Positions 1-8,729 of a stretch of 64,000 nt of DNA are shown here, in pieces. The DNA is from Sphingobacteriales bacterium (GTDB lineage: Bacteria; Bacteroidota; Bacteroidia; Sphingobacteriales; Sphingobacteriaceae): contig JAPLFD010000009.1 in NCBI GenBank assembly GCA_026390835.1, positions 27,290 through 91,289 of the forward strand, read 5' to 3'. Below the pieces are notes generated by a model, which was not told where the DNA came from, ran no database searches, and saw only the letters and a program-made list of their open reading frames with translations. The position numbers and the translations under genes are program-made. Numbering within the stretch: the stretch's first letter is position 1; each line of letters starts with the position of its first letter.

Positions 1-1805
1 GTAAGGTTGATGGAACACCAGCTTTAGGTGGTGATGTAATATCTGATGCCCGTGACGATTTCGATCAACGTGGTAACCCAGAAGTTGTGATGGTTATGAA
101 CTCCGAAGGTGCTCGTGAATGGAAAAGTATTACAGCTTTAGCCTCTTCAGATCCTAACAACAAGAAAAGTGTAGCCATTGTTTTAGACAACAATGTATAC
201 TCTGCTCCTACGGTTCAGGGTGAAATTCCAAATGGTGTTTCGTCCATTTCAGGAAGCTTTAAAGTAGAAGATACTAAAGATTTAGCCAACGTATTAAAAG
301 CAGGTCGTTTACCTGCACCGGCTAAAATTGTGAGCGAATATATTGTAGGTCCTTCATTAGGTGCCGAATCAATTAATAGTGGGTTAATTTCTACCTTGGC
401 TGGTATTGCCGTCATCTTATTATTTATGGCCCTATACTACAACAAGGCAGGGTGGGTAGCCAATGTTTCTTTAGTAGTCAATCTATTCTTCTTAATGGGC
501 GTATTAGCCTCATTAGGCGCTGTATTAACTTTACCAGGCATTGCAGGTATCGTATTATCTTTAGGTATGTCGGTAGATGCGAACGTGCTTATTTACGAAC
601 GTGTGCGTGAGGAAATGGCTACCGGAAAAAGCTTGCGATTGGCTATTGCAGAAGGATTTAAAAAAGCAATGTCTTCAATCCTCGATTCAAACATTACCAC
701 CTTCTTAACGGGATTAATTTTATACATTTTTGGTAGCGGCCCAATCTTAGGATTTGCCACTACCTTAATGATTGGTATCATGACCTCCCTTTTTGCCGCC
801 ATTTTTATTACTCGTTTAATATTTGAATGGATGTTGGGCAAAAACCAAAACATCAGCTTTTCTATTAAAGCCACTCAAAATTTATTTAAAGATTCCAAAT
901 TTGATTTTATTACTGGCCGTAGAAAATTCTATGTTTTCTCTAGCGTAATTATCATAGCTGGACTTATTTCCATGTTTACCCGTGGATTTAGCCTAGGTGT
1001 TGATTTCAAAGGTGGACGCTCCTATTTTGTAGAATTTAAAGAAGCAGTAAAAACTACTGACGTTCGTAAAGTATTAACAGAAGAATTTGGTACGGCCCCA
1101 GAAGTAAAAACTTTTGGATCAAGCAATGAGGTTAAAATTACCACTTCGTACTTGGTAGACGATAATTCTGAAAATGCAGATGCTACTGCCAACGAAAAAT
1201 TAATTGCCGGATTGAAGAAAATTAGCTCTGGCTTCGAAATTAAAGATTCACAAAAAGTAGGACCAACCATTGCAAATGACATTAAAGTATCGGCTATTTA
1301 CGCCGTATTATTTGCCATATTGGTGGTATTCTTATACATTTTAATTCGTTTCCGGAAATGGCAATTTGGTTTAGCGGCCATTGTAGCTTTGGCACATGAT
1401 GTGCTTATTTTATTGGCTTTATTCTCTTTATTAAATGGTGTATTGCCATTCTCATTAGACATCGATCAAGCCTTTATTGCAGCAATCTTAACCGTAATGG
1501 GTTATTCTATTAACGATACCGTTGTAGTATTCGACCGTGTGAGAGAATACATCAACCAACACCACACCAAAAACGAAAACCTACCATCGGTAATTAACAA
1601 TGCCCTTAACAGCACGCTGAGTCGTACCGTAGTAACTGGTTTATGTACCATGTTGGTATTAATTATCATCTTCATTTTCGGTGGAGAGATCTTAAGAGGA
1701 TTCTCCTTTGCCATGTTAATTGGTGTTATTTTCGGAACATATTCATCGCTATTCGTAGCCACTCCATTTGTGGTTGAGTTTATCCGCGAAAAAACAGAAA
1801 ACTAA
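1..1805 (+). CDS. secDF: Protein translocase subunit SecDF, 5'-truncated by window edge
   Basis: The reading frame is open from base 3, so the gene begins outside the window; about 600 C-terminal residues are visible. SecD and SecF are fused, as is usual in Bacteroidota. They form an inner-membrane, proton-driven complex that helps pull exported proteins through SecYEG. Seen: the end of the SecD periplasmic domain, then a membrane block with the conserved GMSVDANVLIYERVREE stretch (SecD TM4), a SecF periplasmic domain with GVDFKGG at its start, and the matching SecF motif GYSINDTVVVFDRVREY. The C-terminus is intact and followed by a hairpin terminator. The gene stands alone before a separately transcribed MarR operon. 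Confidence 0.95.
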   Translation, partial: KVDGTPALGGDVISDARDDFDQRGNPEVVMVMNSEGAREWKSITALASSDPNNKKSVAIVLDNNVYSAPTVQGEIPNGVSSISGSFKVEDTKDLANVLKAGRLPAPAKIVSEYIVGPSLGAESINSGLISTLAGIAVILLFMALYYNKAGWVANVSLVVNLFFLMGVLASLGAVLTLPGIAGIVLSLGMSVDANVLIYERVREEMATGKSLRLAIAEGFKKAMSSILDSNITTFLTGLILYIFGSGPILGFATTLMIGIMTSLFAAIFITRLIFEWMLGKNQNISFSIKATQNLFKDSKFDFITGRRKFYVFSSVIIIAGLISMFTRGFSLGVDFKGGRSYFVEFKEAVKTTDVRKVLTEEFGTAPEVKTFGSSNEVKITTSYLVDDNSENADATANEKLIAGLKKISSGFEIKDSQKVGPTIANDIKVSAIYAVLFAILVVFLYILIRFRKWQFGLAAIVALAHDVLILLALFSLLNGVLPFSLDIDQAFIAAILTVMGYSINDTVVVFDRVREYINQHHTKNENLPSVINNALNSTLSRTVVTGLCTMLVLIIIFIFGGEILRGFSFAMLIGVIFGTYSSLFVATPFVVEFIREKTEN

Positions 1806-1823
1806 TTTTCACAAAATCTAAAT

Positions 1824-1857
1824 AAAAAGCCTTTCGAAATTCGAGGGGCTTTTTTAT
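1824..1857 (+). terminator. Rho-independent terminator after secDF
   Basis: An AAAAGCC arm pairs with GGCTTTT across a short AT-rich inner helix with G-U pairs, and the right arm runs into a T-rich tract. It lies about 20 bases after the secDF stop and before the MarR gene, separating the two transcripts. Confidence 0.8.
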
Positions 1858-1897
1858 TTCAAAAATATTTTAGATATTTGTTGTACTAATTATTGCT

Positions 1898-2341
1898 ATG
1901 TCAACAGACCCGTTTTACGCCTACTCTCACTTACTCGACCGAACGGCACGAAAGGTAAAGCAATACGCCCAGCGTCAATTCAATACCCAACAATTTGACA
2001 TTACGGTAGACCAATGGCTAGTGCTCAAAAACTTAAAAGAGCAAGAGCACCTCAACCAAAGTGAATTGGCCGACCTTTTAGGAAAAGATCATCCTACACT
2101 TACCCGCATTATCGATTTATTGTGCAAAAAAGACCTGGTTGAGCGTCGTATAAATCAGACTGATCGTCGTAGCTTTACGGTGCATTTAACAAGCATCGGA
2201 AAAAATAAAGCGGCAGAATGGAGCCCAAAAATGGGTGAAATACGTATGAAGGCCTGGGAAAACTTGAGTGAAAAAGATTATACCGACTTGAAACGAATTT
2301 TAAACACCATCTATACTAATTTAGATACGAAGACCCTATAA
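1898..2341 (+). CDS. MarR-family transcriptional regulator (redox operon)
   Basis: 147 residues with a MarR winged-helix fold: a recognition-helix region at about residues 51-80 (LNQSELADLLGKDHPTLTR) followed by a wing carrying the typical DRR triplet. MarR proteins bind DNA as dimers and usually repress neighbouring genes until a ligand or oxidant releases them. The next gene, a ferredoxin/thioredoxin-type reductase, starts two bases after this stop, and a 2Fe-2S ferredoxin follows. I infer that the regulator controls this small redox operon. No palindromic operator was identified with confidence. It has few cysteines, so a thiol-switch mechanism is not evident from sequence. Confidence 0.85.
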   Translation: MSTDPFYAYSHLLDRTARKVKQYAQRQFNTQQFDITVDQWLVLKNLKEQEHLNQSELADLLGKDHPTLTRIIDLLCKKDLVERRINQTDRRSFTVHLTSIGKNKAAEWSPKMGEIRMKAWENLSEKDYTDLKRILNTIYTNLDTKTL

Positions 2342-2343
2342 AA

Positions 2344-3348
2344 ATGATTACAACAGATATTTGCATTATTGGAGCCGGGCCGGTGGGCTTATTTACGGTT
2401 TTCGAAGCCGGATTGTTAAAAATGCGTTGCCATTTAATTGATGCCCTGCCTCAAATTGGCGGACAACTATCCGAAATTTATCCTCAAAAACCCATCTACG
2501 ATATTCCGGGTTATCCTGAAATTAAGGCCCAAGAACTTATTGATAGGTTGATGGAACAAATTGACCCATTTGAGCCAGGCTTTACCCTAGGCGAACGGGT
2601 AGAAGAATTGGAAAAACAGGCTGATGGCTCGTACATTGTACGCACCAACGAAGGGACGGCGGTACATTGCCAGGTGGTAGCCATTGCAGGCGGCTTAGGT
2701 TGTTTTGAGCCCCGTAAACCGGAGATTGAAGGCCTAGAAGATTTTGAAGGCAAAGGGGTAGCCTATATGGTTAAACAACCCGAGCTATTTCGCGATAAAA
2801 ACATTGTATTAGCAGGCGGTGGCGACTCTGCCCTCGATTGGACAATTTACCTAGCCGACGTAGCCAAAAAAGTAACTTTAGTACACCGTGGCGACACCTT
2901 CCGTGGGGCGCCTGATTCAGCCGAAAAAGTATTTGAATTGGCAAAAGAAGGAAAAATTAACTTGGTATTGCAATCAAACGTATTGAGCATTTCCGGAAAA
3001 GAACATATAGAATCTATTACGCTGGTTGGAAAAGATAAAGAAGAAAAAACCTTAGCAACCGACTACTTAATTCCGCTCTTCGGTTTAAGCCCTAAATTAG
3101 GCCCGCTAGCCAACTGGGGTTTAAGCATTGATAAATCTGCCATCGAGGTTAATACCTTTGATTATTCGACCAATGTAGAGCGTATTTTCGCTATTGGCGA
3201 CATCAATACCTATCCTGGAAAATTGAAATTGATTTTGTGTGGTTTCCACGAAGCAGCCTTAATGGTACAAAGTGCCTTTAAATTTGTGTACCCCGATCAA
3301 AAATTAAGTTTTAAATACACTACCGTTTACGGCGTAAATGCATTCTAA
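2344..3348 (+). CDS. Ferredoxin--NADP(+) reductase, thioredoxin-reductase-like
   Basis: 334-residue flavoprotein with an N-terminal FAD-binding GAGPVG (residues 10-15), an NAD(P)-binding GGGDSA (158-163) and a C-terminal GD motif (FAIGDINTYPG). The CxxC pair of true thioredoxin reductases is absent, which fits the YumC-type ferredoxin-NADP reductases. These move electrons between NADPH and ferredoxin in the cytoplasm. It follows a MarR regulator by two bases, and a 2Fe-2S ferredoxin gene begins directly after its stop codon. The natural partner is therefore very likely that ferredoxin. The start at 2344 places the FAD motif at the expected distance from the N-terminus. Confidence 0.9.
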   Translation: MITTDICIIGAGPVGLFTVFEAGLLKMRCHLIDALPQIGGQLSEIYPQKPIYDIPGYPEIKAQELIDRLMEQIDPFEPGFTLGERVEELEKQADGSYIVRTNEGTAVHCQVVAIAGGLGCFEPRKPEIEGLEDFEGKGVAYMVKQPELFRDKNIVLAGGGDSALDWTIYLADVAKKVTLVHRGDTFRGAPDSAEKVFELAKEGKINLVLQSNVLSISGKEHIESITLVGKDKEEKTLATDYLIPLFGLSPKLGPLANWGLSIDKSAIEVNTFDYSTNVERIFAIGDINTYPGKLKLILCGFHEAALMVQSAFKFVYPDQKLSFKYTTVYGVNAF

Positions 3349-3349
3349 T

Positions 3350-3673
3350 ATGATGATTAATGTAACTGTTGAAGATCGCGATGGCGCTAGCCAAGTAGTT
3401 GAATTACCTACGGATATCAATTTAAACCTCATGGAAGCCCTTAAAGCTTCGGGCTACAATATTTTAGCTACTTGCGGAGGAATGGCGTTATGCGCTACCT
3501 GTCACGTACAGGTATTACAAGGCTCAGAGCAATTACCCGAAGCACAGGATGCAGAGCTAGATATGTTGGATACCTTACCCGATGCCGGATTTGATAGTCG
3601 TTTGGCCTGTCAATTGCGGATTAATGAAAGTTTAGACGGGGTAAAAGTGAAAATTAGAGGCGACGAACAGTAA
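3350..3673 (+). CDS. 2Fe-2S ferredoxin, adrenodoxin/ISC type
   Basis: 107 residues from the ATG at 3350, which follows the reductase stop with one base between; an upstream in-frame ATG at 3338 would overlap the reductase and looks less likely, and an ATG at 3353 is also possible. Four cluster ligands are visible: C-x5-C-x2-C in the TCGGMALCATCHV region, and a fourth Cys in LACQL 35 residues later. This spacing is that of vertebrate-type (adrenodoxin/Fdx) ferredoxins. These pass single electrons to iron-sulfur cluster assembly or oxygenases. The adjacent reductase is the likely electron donor. The acceptor cannot be told from the window. Confidence 0.9.
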   Translation: MMINVTVEDRDGASQVVELPTDINLNLMEALKASGYNILATCGGMALCATCHVQVLQGSEQLPEAQDAELDMLDTLPDAGFDSRLACQLRINESLDGVKVKIRGDEQ

Positions 3674-3681
3674 AAAAGAAA

Positions 3682-4104
3682 TTAGCTTTTTAAAACCATT
3701 TTGAAGTGCTGAATGCCAGCTTCTTCAAACTGTGGGCCTTCGGACACGAAGCCAAATTTGCTATACAAACCCATAGCTTGTAGCTGAGCATTCAGGTAAA
3801 CGTAGGTTGCATCTTCTGGTAAATCGGCAAGTACTGCAGTTACCAAAGCTTGGCCAACACCCTTTCCTCTGTAGGCCATGGCCACCGCAAAGCGCTCTAA
3901 CTTATACCCTTTATCAGTTTTGCGCCAACGTGCTGCTCCCACTGGCAATTCGTCTAATCTGGCTAAAAAGTGGGTAGATTCTTCTTCAAACTCCCACTCC
4001 AATTCGGGTGGACAGTCTTGCTCGTCTACAAAAACCTCTCTACGAATTTCGAAGACGTGGGCTAATTCAAGTTCAGAATCTACTTTATTTACGAGTATAG
4101 ACAT
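3682..4104 (-). CDS. GNAT family N-acetyltransferase (ElaA/YjcF-like)
   Basis: 140 residues with a GNAT fold. The acetyl-CoA pyrophosphate-binding motif A is seen as YRGKGVGQAL, preceded by the strand LERFAVAMAY and followed by a C-terminal GLYSKFGFVSEG motif. The N-terminal VRREVFVDEQ-like stretch (here IRREVFVDEQ) is characteristic of the ElaA/YjcF subgroup, whose substrates are unknown. The start codon shares one base with the stop of the upstream aldolase gene (TAATG), so the two are translationally coupled and co-transcribed. Nothing in the sequence links it functionally to glycolysis. Confidence 0.85.
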   Translation of the reverse strand: MSILVNKVDSELELAHVFEIRREVFVDEQDCPPELEWEFEEESTHFLARLDELPVGAARWRKTDKGYKLERFAVAMAYRGKGVGQALVTAVLADLPEDATYVYLNAQLQAMGLYSKFGFVSEGPQFEEAGIQHFKMVLKS

Positions 4105-5183
4105 TAGAGTTTATCGTTTACGTTTAGGCAATTTAAATCTTCAAAAGCTTGCGTTAAACGAGTTACAAATTGCTCTTCGCCTTTACGCAACCACACACGT
4201 GGATCGTAAAATTTCTTATTGGGCACATCATCTCCCTCGGGGTTACCAATTTGAGCTTGCAAATAGGCTTGTTTTGCTTTGTAGAAGTCTAAAACACCCT
4301 CCCAATATGCCCACTGCATATCGGTATCTATATTCATTTTAATGGCACCATAGGAAATGGCTTCTCTAATTTCTTCTTGAGAAGAACCAGAACCACCGTG
4401 GAAAACAAAATTTATTGGCTTTTCTGGGCTTAAGGAAAATTCTTGACGGATAAATTCTTGCGAATTTTTAAGAATTACGGGCTGTAATTTAACATTCCCG
4501 GGTTTGTAAACCCCGTGTACATTTCCAAAAGCAGCAGCAATGGTAAATTTATCGCTTACACTGCTCAACTCTTTGTAGGCATAGGCTACTTCAGAAGGTT
4601 GGGTATATAATCTTGCGCTATCTACATCGGTATTATCTACCCCATCTTCTTCGCCACCGGTTACGCCTAATTCAATTTCTAGGGTCATGCCCATTTTGGC
4701 CATACGGGCCAAATAGGTTTTACATATTTCTATATTTTCTTCTAATGACTCTTCTGATAAATCAATCATATGAGACGAAAACAAAGGTTTTCCATGACGG
4801 GCGAAGAATTTTTCGCCATAATCTAACAAACCATCAATCCAAGGCAATAATTTTTTAGCCGCATGATCGGTATGTAGAATTACCGCAATACCGTAATGCT
4901 CAGCTAGCAAATGTACATGCTCAGCAGCAGAAACTGCACCCAAAATACAAGCTTGTTGATTCTCGTTGCTTAATGTTTTACCGGCATAAAATTGAGCACC
5001 ACCGTTTGATAGCTGAATAATAACTGGCGATTTTACCGCTTTGGCAGTTTCCATAACTGCATTGATAGAATTGGTTCCAATTACGTTTACAGCCGGCAGG
5101 GCAAATTGATGTTTTTTGGCAACTTCAAACAGTTCTTGAACGGCATCGCCTACTAACACTCCAGTAAAATTTTTTAAGCTCAT
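4104..5183 (-). CDS. fbaA: Fructose-bisphosphate aldolase, class II
   Basis: 359 residues, the same length as E. coli FbaA. It catalyses the reversible cleavage of fructose 1,6-bisphosphate to glyceraldehyde 3-phosphate and dihydroxyacetone phosphate. Seen: the N-terminal ALPAVNVIGT stretch, the zinc/catalytic motif HTDHAAKK at 104-111, a second metal-ligand region VHGVYKPGNV, and the phosphate-binding FHGGSGSS. These are class II (metal-dependent) hallmarks. It is the first gene of a two-gene operon with a GNAT enzyme and is divergent from accD across a 150-base intergenic region that must hold both promoters. No exact TAnnTTTG box was found there. Confidence 0.96.
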   Translation of the reverse strand: MSLKNFTGVLVGDAVQELFEVAKKHQFALPAVNVIGTNSINAVMETAKAVKSPVIIQLSNGGAQFYAGKTLSNENQQACILGAVSAAEHVHLLAEHYGIAVILHTDHAAKKLLPWIDGLLDYGEKFFARHGKPLFSSHMIDLSEESLEENIEICKTYLARMAKMGMTLEIELGVTGGEEDGVDNTDVDSARLYTQPSEVAYAYKELSSVSDKFTIAAAFGNVHGVYKPGNVKLQPVILKNSQEFIRQEFSLSPEKPINFVFHGGSGSSQEEIREAISYGAIKMNIDTDMQWAYWEGVLDFYKAKQAYLQAQIGNPEGDDVPNKKFYDPRVWLRKGEEQFVTRLTQAFEDLNCLNVNDKL

Positions 5184-5335
5184 ATGGTTTTTTATTAAGG
5201 GAAATTATATTGCCTAAAAATACGCATTTTGCCTATATAACGGATAAAATTGGCGATTAATATTGCAGTATTTGGAAATTTATAGCGGTATGATTTCTTA
5301 TTTTTTTGTTTCTTTGTAACTCAATTACTAACAAT

Positions 5336-6181
5336 ATGCCTTGGTTTAAGAGAGATAAAAAGGGAATTCATACGTCTACCGAAGATAAATTAGAGGCTCC
5401 GGACGGTATTTGGGAAAAATGTCCATCCTGTAAAAAAGCCCTTCACTATCAAGAGCAAGTAGATAATTTACATGTTTGCCAGTACTGCAATCACCATTTA
5501 CGCATTGGGTCTAGAGAGTATTTTGAACTGTTATTTGACCACAATGATTTTAAAGAATTGTTTGGCAATTTAACTTCTGGAGACCCCCTAGAATTTACGG
5601 ATAGTAAAAAGTATACCGAGCGCATTGTCGAAACCACCAAAAAAACAGGCTTAAAAGATGCTATTAGAGCTGCTCATGGGAAAATTGAGGGGCAAGATTT
5701 AGTGATAGCTTGTATGGATTTTGCGTTTATTGGAGGCTCTATGGGATCGGTAGTGGGCGAAAAAATTGCACGTTCTATTGATTATTGCATTAAAAATAAG
5801 ATTCCGTTTTTATTGATTTCTAAATCGGGCGGAGCCCGTATGATGGAAGCGGCTTTTTCCTTAATGCAAATGGCCAAAACATCGGCTAAATTGGCTTTGT
5901 TAAGCAGAGCTAAAATTCCCTATATTTCGTTATTAACCGACCCAACCACGGGTGGGGTAACCGCTTCTTATGCCATGCTTGGCGATATTAATATTGCCGA
6001 ACCAGGCGCCTTAATTGGCTTTGCTGGCCCAAGAGTTATTAAAGAAACCATTAAACGAGATTTACCCAAAGGATTCCAAACATCGGAGTTTGTGCTAGAG
6101 CACGGCTTTCTAGATTTTATTGTCAATCGTGGCGAAATGAAGTCGAAAATAGCCTCTTTTGTGCGCATGATGGCGAATTAA
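5336..6181 (+). CDS. accD: Acetyl-CoA carboxylase carboxyltransferase subunit beta
   Basis: 281 residues from ATG 5336; an upstream TTG at 5306 in the same frame would add ten unconserved residues. AccD pairs with AccA to transfer the carboxyl group from biotin to acetyl-CoA, giving malonyl-CoA for fatty-acid synthesis. Seen: the typical MPWFKR start, a four-cysteine zinc ribbon (C29, C32, C48, C51), and the crotonase-like core with [22 protein letters not shown] and [11 protein letters not shown]. It is followed after one base by an AlkB-like gene, so the two are probably co-transcribed. Confidence 0.97.
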   Translation: MPWFKRDKKGIHTSTEDKLEAPDGIWEKCPSCKKALHYQEQVDNLHVCQYCNHHLRIGSREYFELLFDHNDFKELFGNLTSGDPLEFTDSKKYTERIVETTKKTGLKDAIRAAHGKIEGQDLVIACMDFAFIGGSMGSVVGEKIARSIDYCIKNKIPFLLISKSGGARMMEAAFSLMQMAKTSAKLALLSRAKIPYISLLTDPTTGGVTASYAMLGDINIAEPGALIGFAGPRVIKETIKRDLPKGFQTSEFVLEHGFLDFIVNRGEMKSKIASFVRMMAN

Positions 6182-6182
6182 A

Positions 6183-6785
6183 ATGGATTTGTTTGGGGTA
6201 AATTCTGAGCACAATATATTACCTTTTGAAGGTACGGTTAATTATTTTGGATCAGTGCTTACACCTAAACTTGCCGATCATTTTTACCATCAATTATTAA
6301 ATACTATTGACTGGAAAAATGATGAGGCTCGTATTTTTGGCAAACAATACATTACCAAACGAAAAGTTGCTTGGTATGGCGATTTAGGCTATTCTTATGC
6401 CTATTCCAATAGCACCAAAGTGGCTTTACCCTGGACTCAAGACTTGCTTGAATTGAAAAGAGTAGTGGAAGATTTAAGTGGTTTTACCTTCAATTCATGC
6501 TTACTTAATTTGTATCATTCTGGCGATGAGGCTATGGGCTGGCACAGCGATGACGAAAAATCTTTGGGGAAAAATAGCTGCATTGCTTCACTAAGTTTAG
6601 GTGCAGAACGAAAATTTAGCTTTAAACACAAAAATAGTGGGCAAACAGTATCTCTAGATTTAGAACACGGGAGCTTGTTGCTTATGAAAAACGAAACTCA
6701 AACCTATTGGCTTCACAGACTAAATAAAAGCACAAAAATTAAAAATCCTAGAGTTAACCTCACCTTTCGGACCTTTGTAGGCTAA
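6183..6785 (+). CDS. AlkB-like 2-oxoglutarate/Fe(II) dioxygenase
   Basis: 200 residues matching AlkB-family nucleic-acid demethylases, which remove methyl groups from damaged bases by oxidation. The iron ligands are visible as H121-x-D123 (GWHSDDE) and H179 (YWLHRL), and the 2-oxoglutarate-binding arginines as R190 and R196 in RVNLTFR. Spacing matches E. coli AlkB (H131, D133, H187, R204, R210). It starts one base after accD, an arrangement that looks like co-transcription rather than shared pathway. Whether its substrate is DNA or RNA cannot be read from the sequence. Confidence 0.9.
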   Translation: MDLFGVNSEHNILPFEGTVNYFGSVLTPKLADHFYHQLLNTIDWKNDEARIFGKQYITKRKVAWYGDLGYSYAYSNSTKVALPWTQDLLELKRVVEDLSGFTFNSCLLNLYHSGDEAMGWHSDDEKSLGKNSCIASLSLGAERKFSFKHKNSGQTVSLDLEHGSLLLMKNETQTYWLHRLNKSTKIKNPRVNLTFRTFVG

Positions 6786-6995
6786 TTACTTTTTCTTCAA
6801 ATAACAGGTTTTTATAACAATAACAGAACCTTCTACTTTGCCTTCAATGGTATCTTCATTGTCGGTTAAACGGATATTTTTTACCACGGTGCCCCGTTTA
6901 ATACCACTCGAAAATCCTTTTACTTTGAGGGTTTGTGTCACTACTACCGAATCGCCGGCCTGTAGGATATTTCCATTACTATCTTTTGGTTCCAT
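6786..6995 (-). CDS. PhnA/YjdM C-terminal-domain protein
   Basis: 69 residues corresponding only to the C-terminal SH3-like domain of the PhnA (YjdM) family. Seen: D-x-NGN-x-LQ-GD-x-V near the start and the core KVKG..IKRGT.VKNIRL. The N-terminal zinc-ribbon of full-length YjdM is missing, and single-domain versions like this are common. Despite the name, a direct role in phosphonate use is not established for this family. It ends one base after the convergent AlkB-like gene and lies next to a tRNA gene on the same strand. Confidence 0.8.
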   Translation of the reverse strand: MEPKDSNGNILQAGDSVVVTQTLKVKGFSSGIKRGTVVKNIRLTDNEDTIEGKVEGSVIVIKTCYLKKK

Positions 6996-7008
6996 GGTGT
7001 GTATTTAG

Positions 7009-7080
7009 TGTACCCAGAGGGATTCGAACCCCCATCTGCAGAACCGGAATCTGCAATTCTATCCATTGAACTATGGGTAC
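7009..7080 (-). tRNA. tRNA-Arg (anticodon CCG)
   Basis: On the minus strand, GTACCCA pairs with TGGGTAC as a 7-bp acceptor stem and the discriminator base is A. The anticodon stem GCAGA/TCTGC encloses the loop TTCCGGT, whose anticodon CCG reads CGG (Arg). The T-arm has the usual GGTTCGAATCC. CCA is not encoded. It sits between ychF and the PhnA-like gene, all on the minus strand. Confidence 0.95.
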
Positions 7081-7109
7081 AGGTTAAATAGGTTTATATA
7101 AAGGTACTA

Positions 7110-8210
7110 TTAAACATTAAAGCGGAAGTGCATCACATCACCATCGGCCACGAGATAACTTTTACCCTCTACATTTAATTTTCCTGCTTCTTTACAAGCA
7201 TTTTCAGAACCTAGTGTAATATAATCGGTGTATTTTATGACTTCGGCACGTATAAAACCTTTTTCAAAATCAGTATGAATAACACCTGCAGCTTGCGGAG
7301 CAGTCCATCCTTTTTGAATGGTCCATGCTCTTACCTCTTGTACCCCTGCTGTAAAATAAGTGGCAAGGTTTAGTAAAGAATAAGCCGCTTTTATAAGTTT
7401 GGCTACGCCCGATTCGGCTAAACCTAAATCTTCTAAAAACAATTGACGCTCTTCGTAGCTTTCTAATTCGGCAATTTCCGATTCTATTTTAGCTGAAATA
7501 ATCAATACTTCGGCGTTTTCTTCTTTTACCGCTTCTTTTACACGGTCCACATAGGCATTGCCTTTGGTTACCGAGCCTTCGTCTACGTTACAAACGTATA
7601 AAACCGGCTTGGCGGTTAGTAAAAAGCAATCGGCTAAATAGTCCATATCTTCGGCACTAATGGGTGCCGTACGCACCGATTTTCCCGACTCTAAATGACT
7701 TTTCGTTATTAAAGCAATCTCGTAAGCCTTTTTTGCATCTTTATCGTTGCCAGTTTTGGCCTGTTTTTCTACTTTTTGAATTTTCTTAAGTACCGTATCT
7801 AGATCTTTCAATTGCAGCTCGGTATCAATAATTTCTTTATCACGAATGGGATCAACAGAGCCATCAACGTGTACCACATTACCATCATCAAAACAACGTA
7901 AAACGTGTATAATGGCATCAGTAGCACGAATATTTCCTAAAAATTGGTTGCCCAAACCCTCTCCTTTGCTAGCTCCTTTAACCAAACCGGCAATATCTAC
8001 TATTTCTATGGTGTTGGGTAAAATACGTTGTGGTTTTACCAATTCGGCCAATTTGGTCAGGCGTTCATCGGGCACAGTAATAACCCCTACATTGGGTTCT
8101 ATGGTACAAAACGGAAAATTTGCCGCTTGTGCTTTTGCGTTAGATAAACAATTAAATAAAGTCGATTTTCCGACGTTGGGCAAGCCAACAATTCCGCATT
8201 GTAATGCCAT
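7110..8210 (-). CDS. ychF: Redox-regulated ATPase/GTPase YchF (Obg family)
   Basis: 366 residues, normal for YchF. It binds ATP and associates with ribosomes, with links to stress responses in other bacteria. Seen: P-loop GLPNVGKST near residue 9, switch II DIAGLVKGASKGEGLGNQFL, and N-x-x-E (NVDE) in place of the GTPase NKxD motif, which is the signature that shifts specificity to ATP. The C-terminal TGS-like domain (FTAGVQEVRAWTI...) is complete. Transcribed on the minus strand after the DUF3276 gene, from which it is separated by a hairpin. Confidence 0.96.
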   Translation of the reverse strand: MALQCGIVGLPNVGKSTLFNCLSNAKAQAANFPFCTIEPNVGVITVPDERLTKLAELVKPQRILPNTIEIVDIAGLVKGASKGEGLGNQFLGNIRATDAIIHVLRCFDDGNVVHVDGSVDPIRDKEIIDTELQLKDLDTVLKKIQKVEKQAKTGNDKDAKKAYEIALITKSHLESGKSVRTAPISAEDMDYLADCFLLTAKPVLYVCNVDEGSVTKGNAYVDRVKEAVKEENAEVLIISAKIESEIAELESYEERQLFLEDLGLAESGVAKLIKAAYSLLNLATYFTAGVQEVRAWTIQKGWTAPQAAGVIHTDFEKGFIRAEVIKYTDYITLGSENACKEAGKLNVEGKSYLVADGDVMHFRFNV

Positions 8211-8272
8211 GTGTGTTGTAAAATTTGGCGCAATTTAGCAAAAAATGCCCATTCTATAAAGCTTAGAAACAG

Positions 8273-8304
8273 AAAGAGGCCGTTCTTTGGGGAACAGCCT
8301 CTTT
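8273..8304 (-). terminator. Hairpin between DUF3276 gene and ychF
   Basis: Arms AAAGAGGCCGTTC and GAACAGCCTCTTT pair with one G-T mismatch around a six-base loop. On the minus strand this lies just after the DUF3276 stop at 8321. The trailing sequence is not strongly T-rich on the minus strand, so termination may be partial. Confidence 0.6.
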
Positions 8305-8320
8305 ATATGATTTAGGTTGA

Positions 8321-8653
8321 TTAAATTTCGAAGTTAAAATCGTCGTCGCTTACTTTGGTAGACTCAGTTGAATTTTCGTTGTATTCATAGCGTTTTTCTA
8401 CCACTTCTTGATTTGCTTTCACATAATCAATCGTTTCTTTTAAGCCTTCGGCAAATTTTTCAAAATCTTCTTTGTACAAAAAGATTTTGTGTTTTATAAA
8501 AACGCCATCTTCTAATCTTTTTTTGCTCTCTGTTACGGTCACGTAATAATCGTTAGAACGTGTGGCTTTTACATCGAAAAAATAGGTGCGTTTACCCGCT
8601 CTCACTTTTTTTGAAAAAACTTCTTCCCGCTCTTTGTTGTCAAAATCTCCCAT
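8321..8653 (-). CDS. DUF3276 (PUR-domain-like) protein
   Basis: 110 residues matching the DUF3276 family found across Bacteroidota; members adopt a PUR-alpha-like fold and may bind nucleic acid. Seen: the start region EVFSKKVRAGKRTYFFDVKATR, the following DYYVTVTESKK strand and the FLYKEDFEKFAEGL helix, with an acidic low-complexity tail (about residues 88-110). It is monocistronic, between the ABC transporter gene and ychF on the same strand, with a hairpin after its stop. No cellular role can be assigned beyond probable nucleic-acid binding. Confidence 0.85.
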   Translation of the reverse strand: MGDFDNKEREEVFSKKVRAGKRTYFFDVKATRSNDYYVTVTESKKRLEDGVFIKHKIFLYKEDFEKFAEGLKETIDYVKANQEVVEKRYEYNENSTESTKVSDDDFNFEI

Positions 8654-8729
8654 TCGTATTATGTTTTTTATTGCTTAACGTAAATATAAAGCATAAATAT
8701 AGAAATATCCAAAAAAGAAAAACAATTGC

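Noticed and set aside
3878-4342. 154-codon open frame on the plus strand
   Set aside because: It is antisense to the GNAT and aldolase genes, has no domain or promoter box, and the opposite-strand genes are clear.
5184-5335. Consensus promoter boxes between fba and accD
   Set aside because: Only weak matches such as TTTCTTTG; no exact TAnnTTTG on either strand, so no box is annotated.
7846-8238. 130-codon plus-strand open frame
   Set aside because: Antisense shadow of ychF with no recognisable motif.
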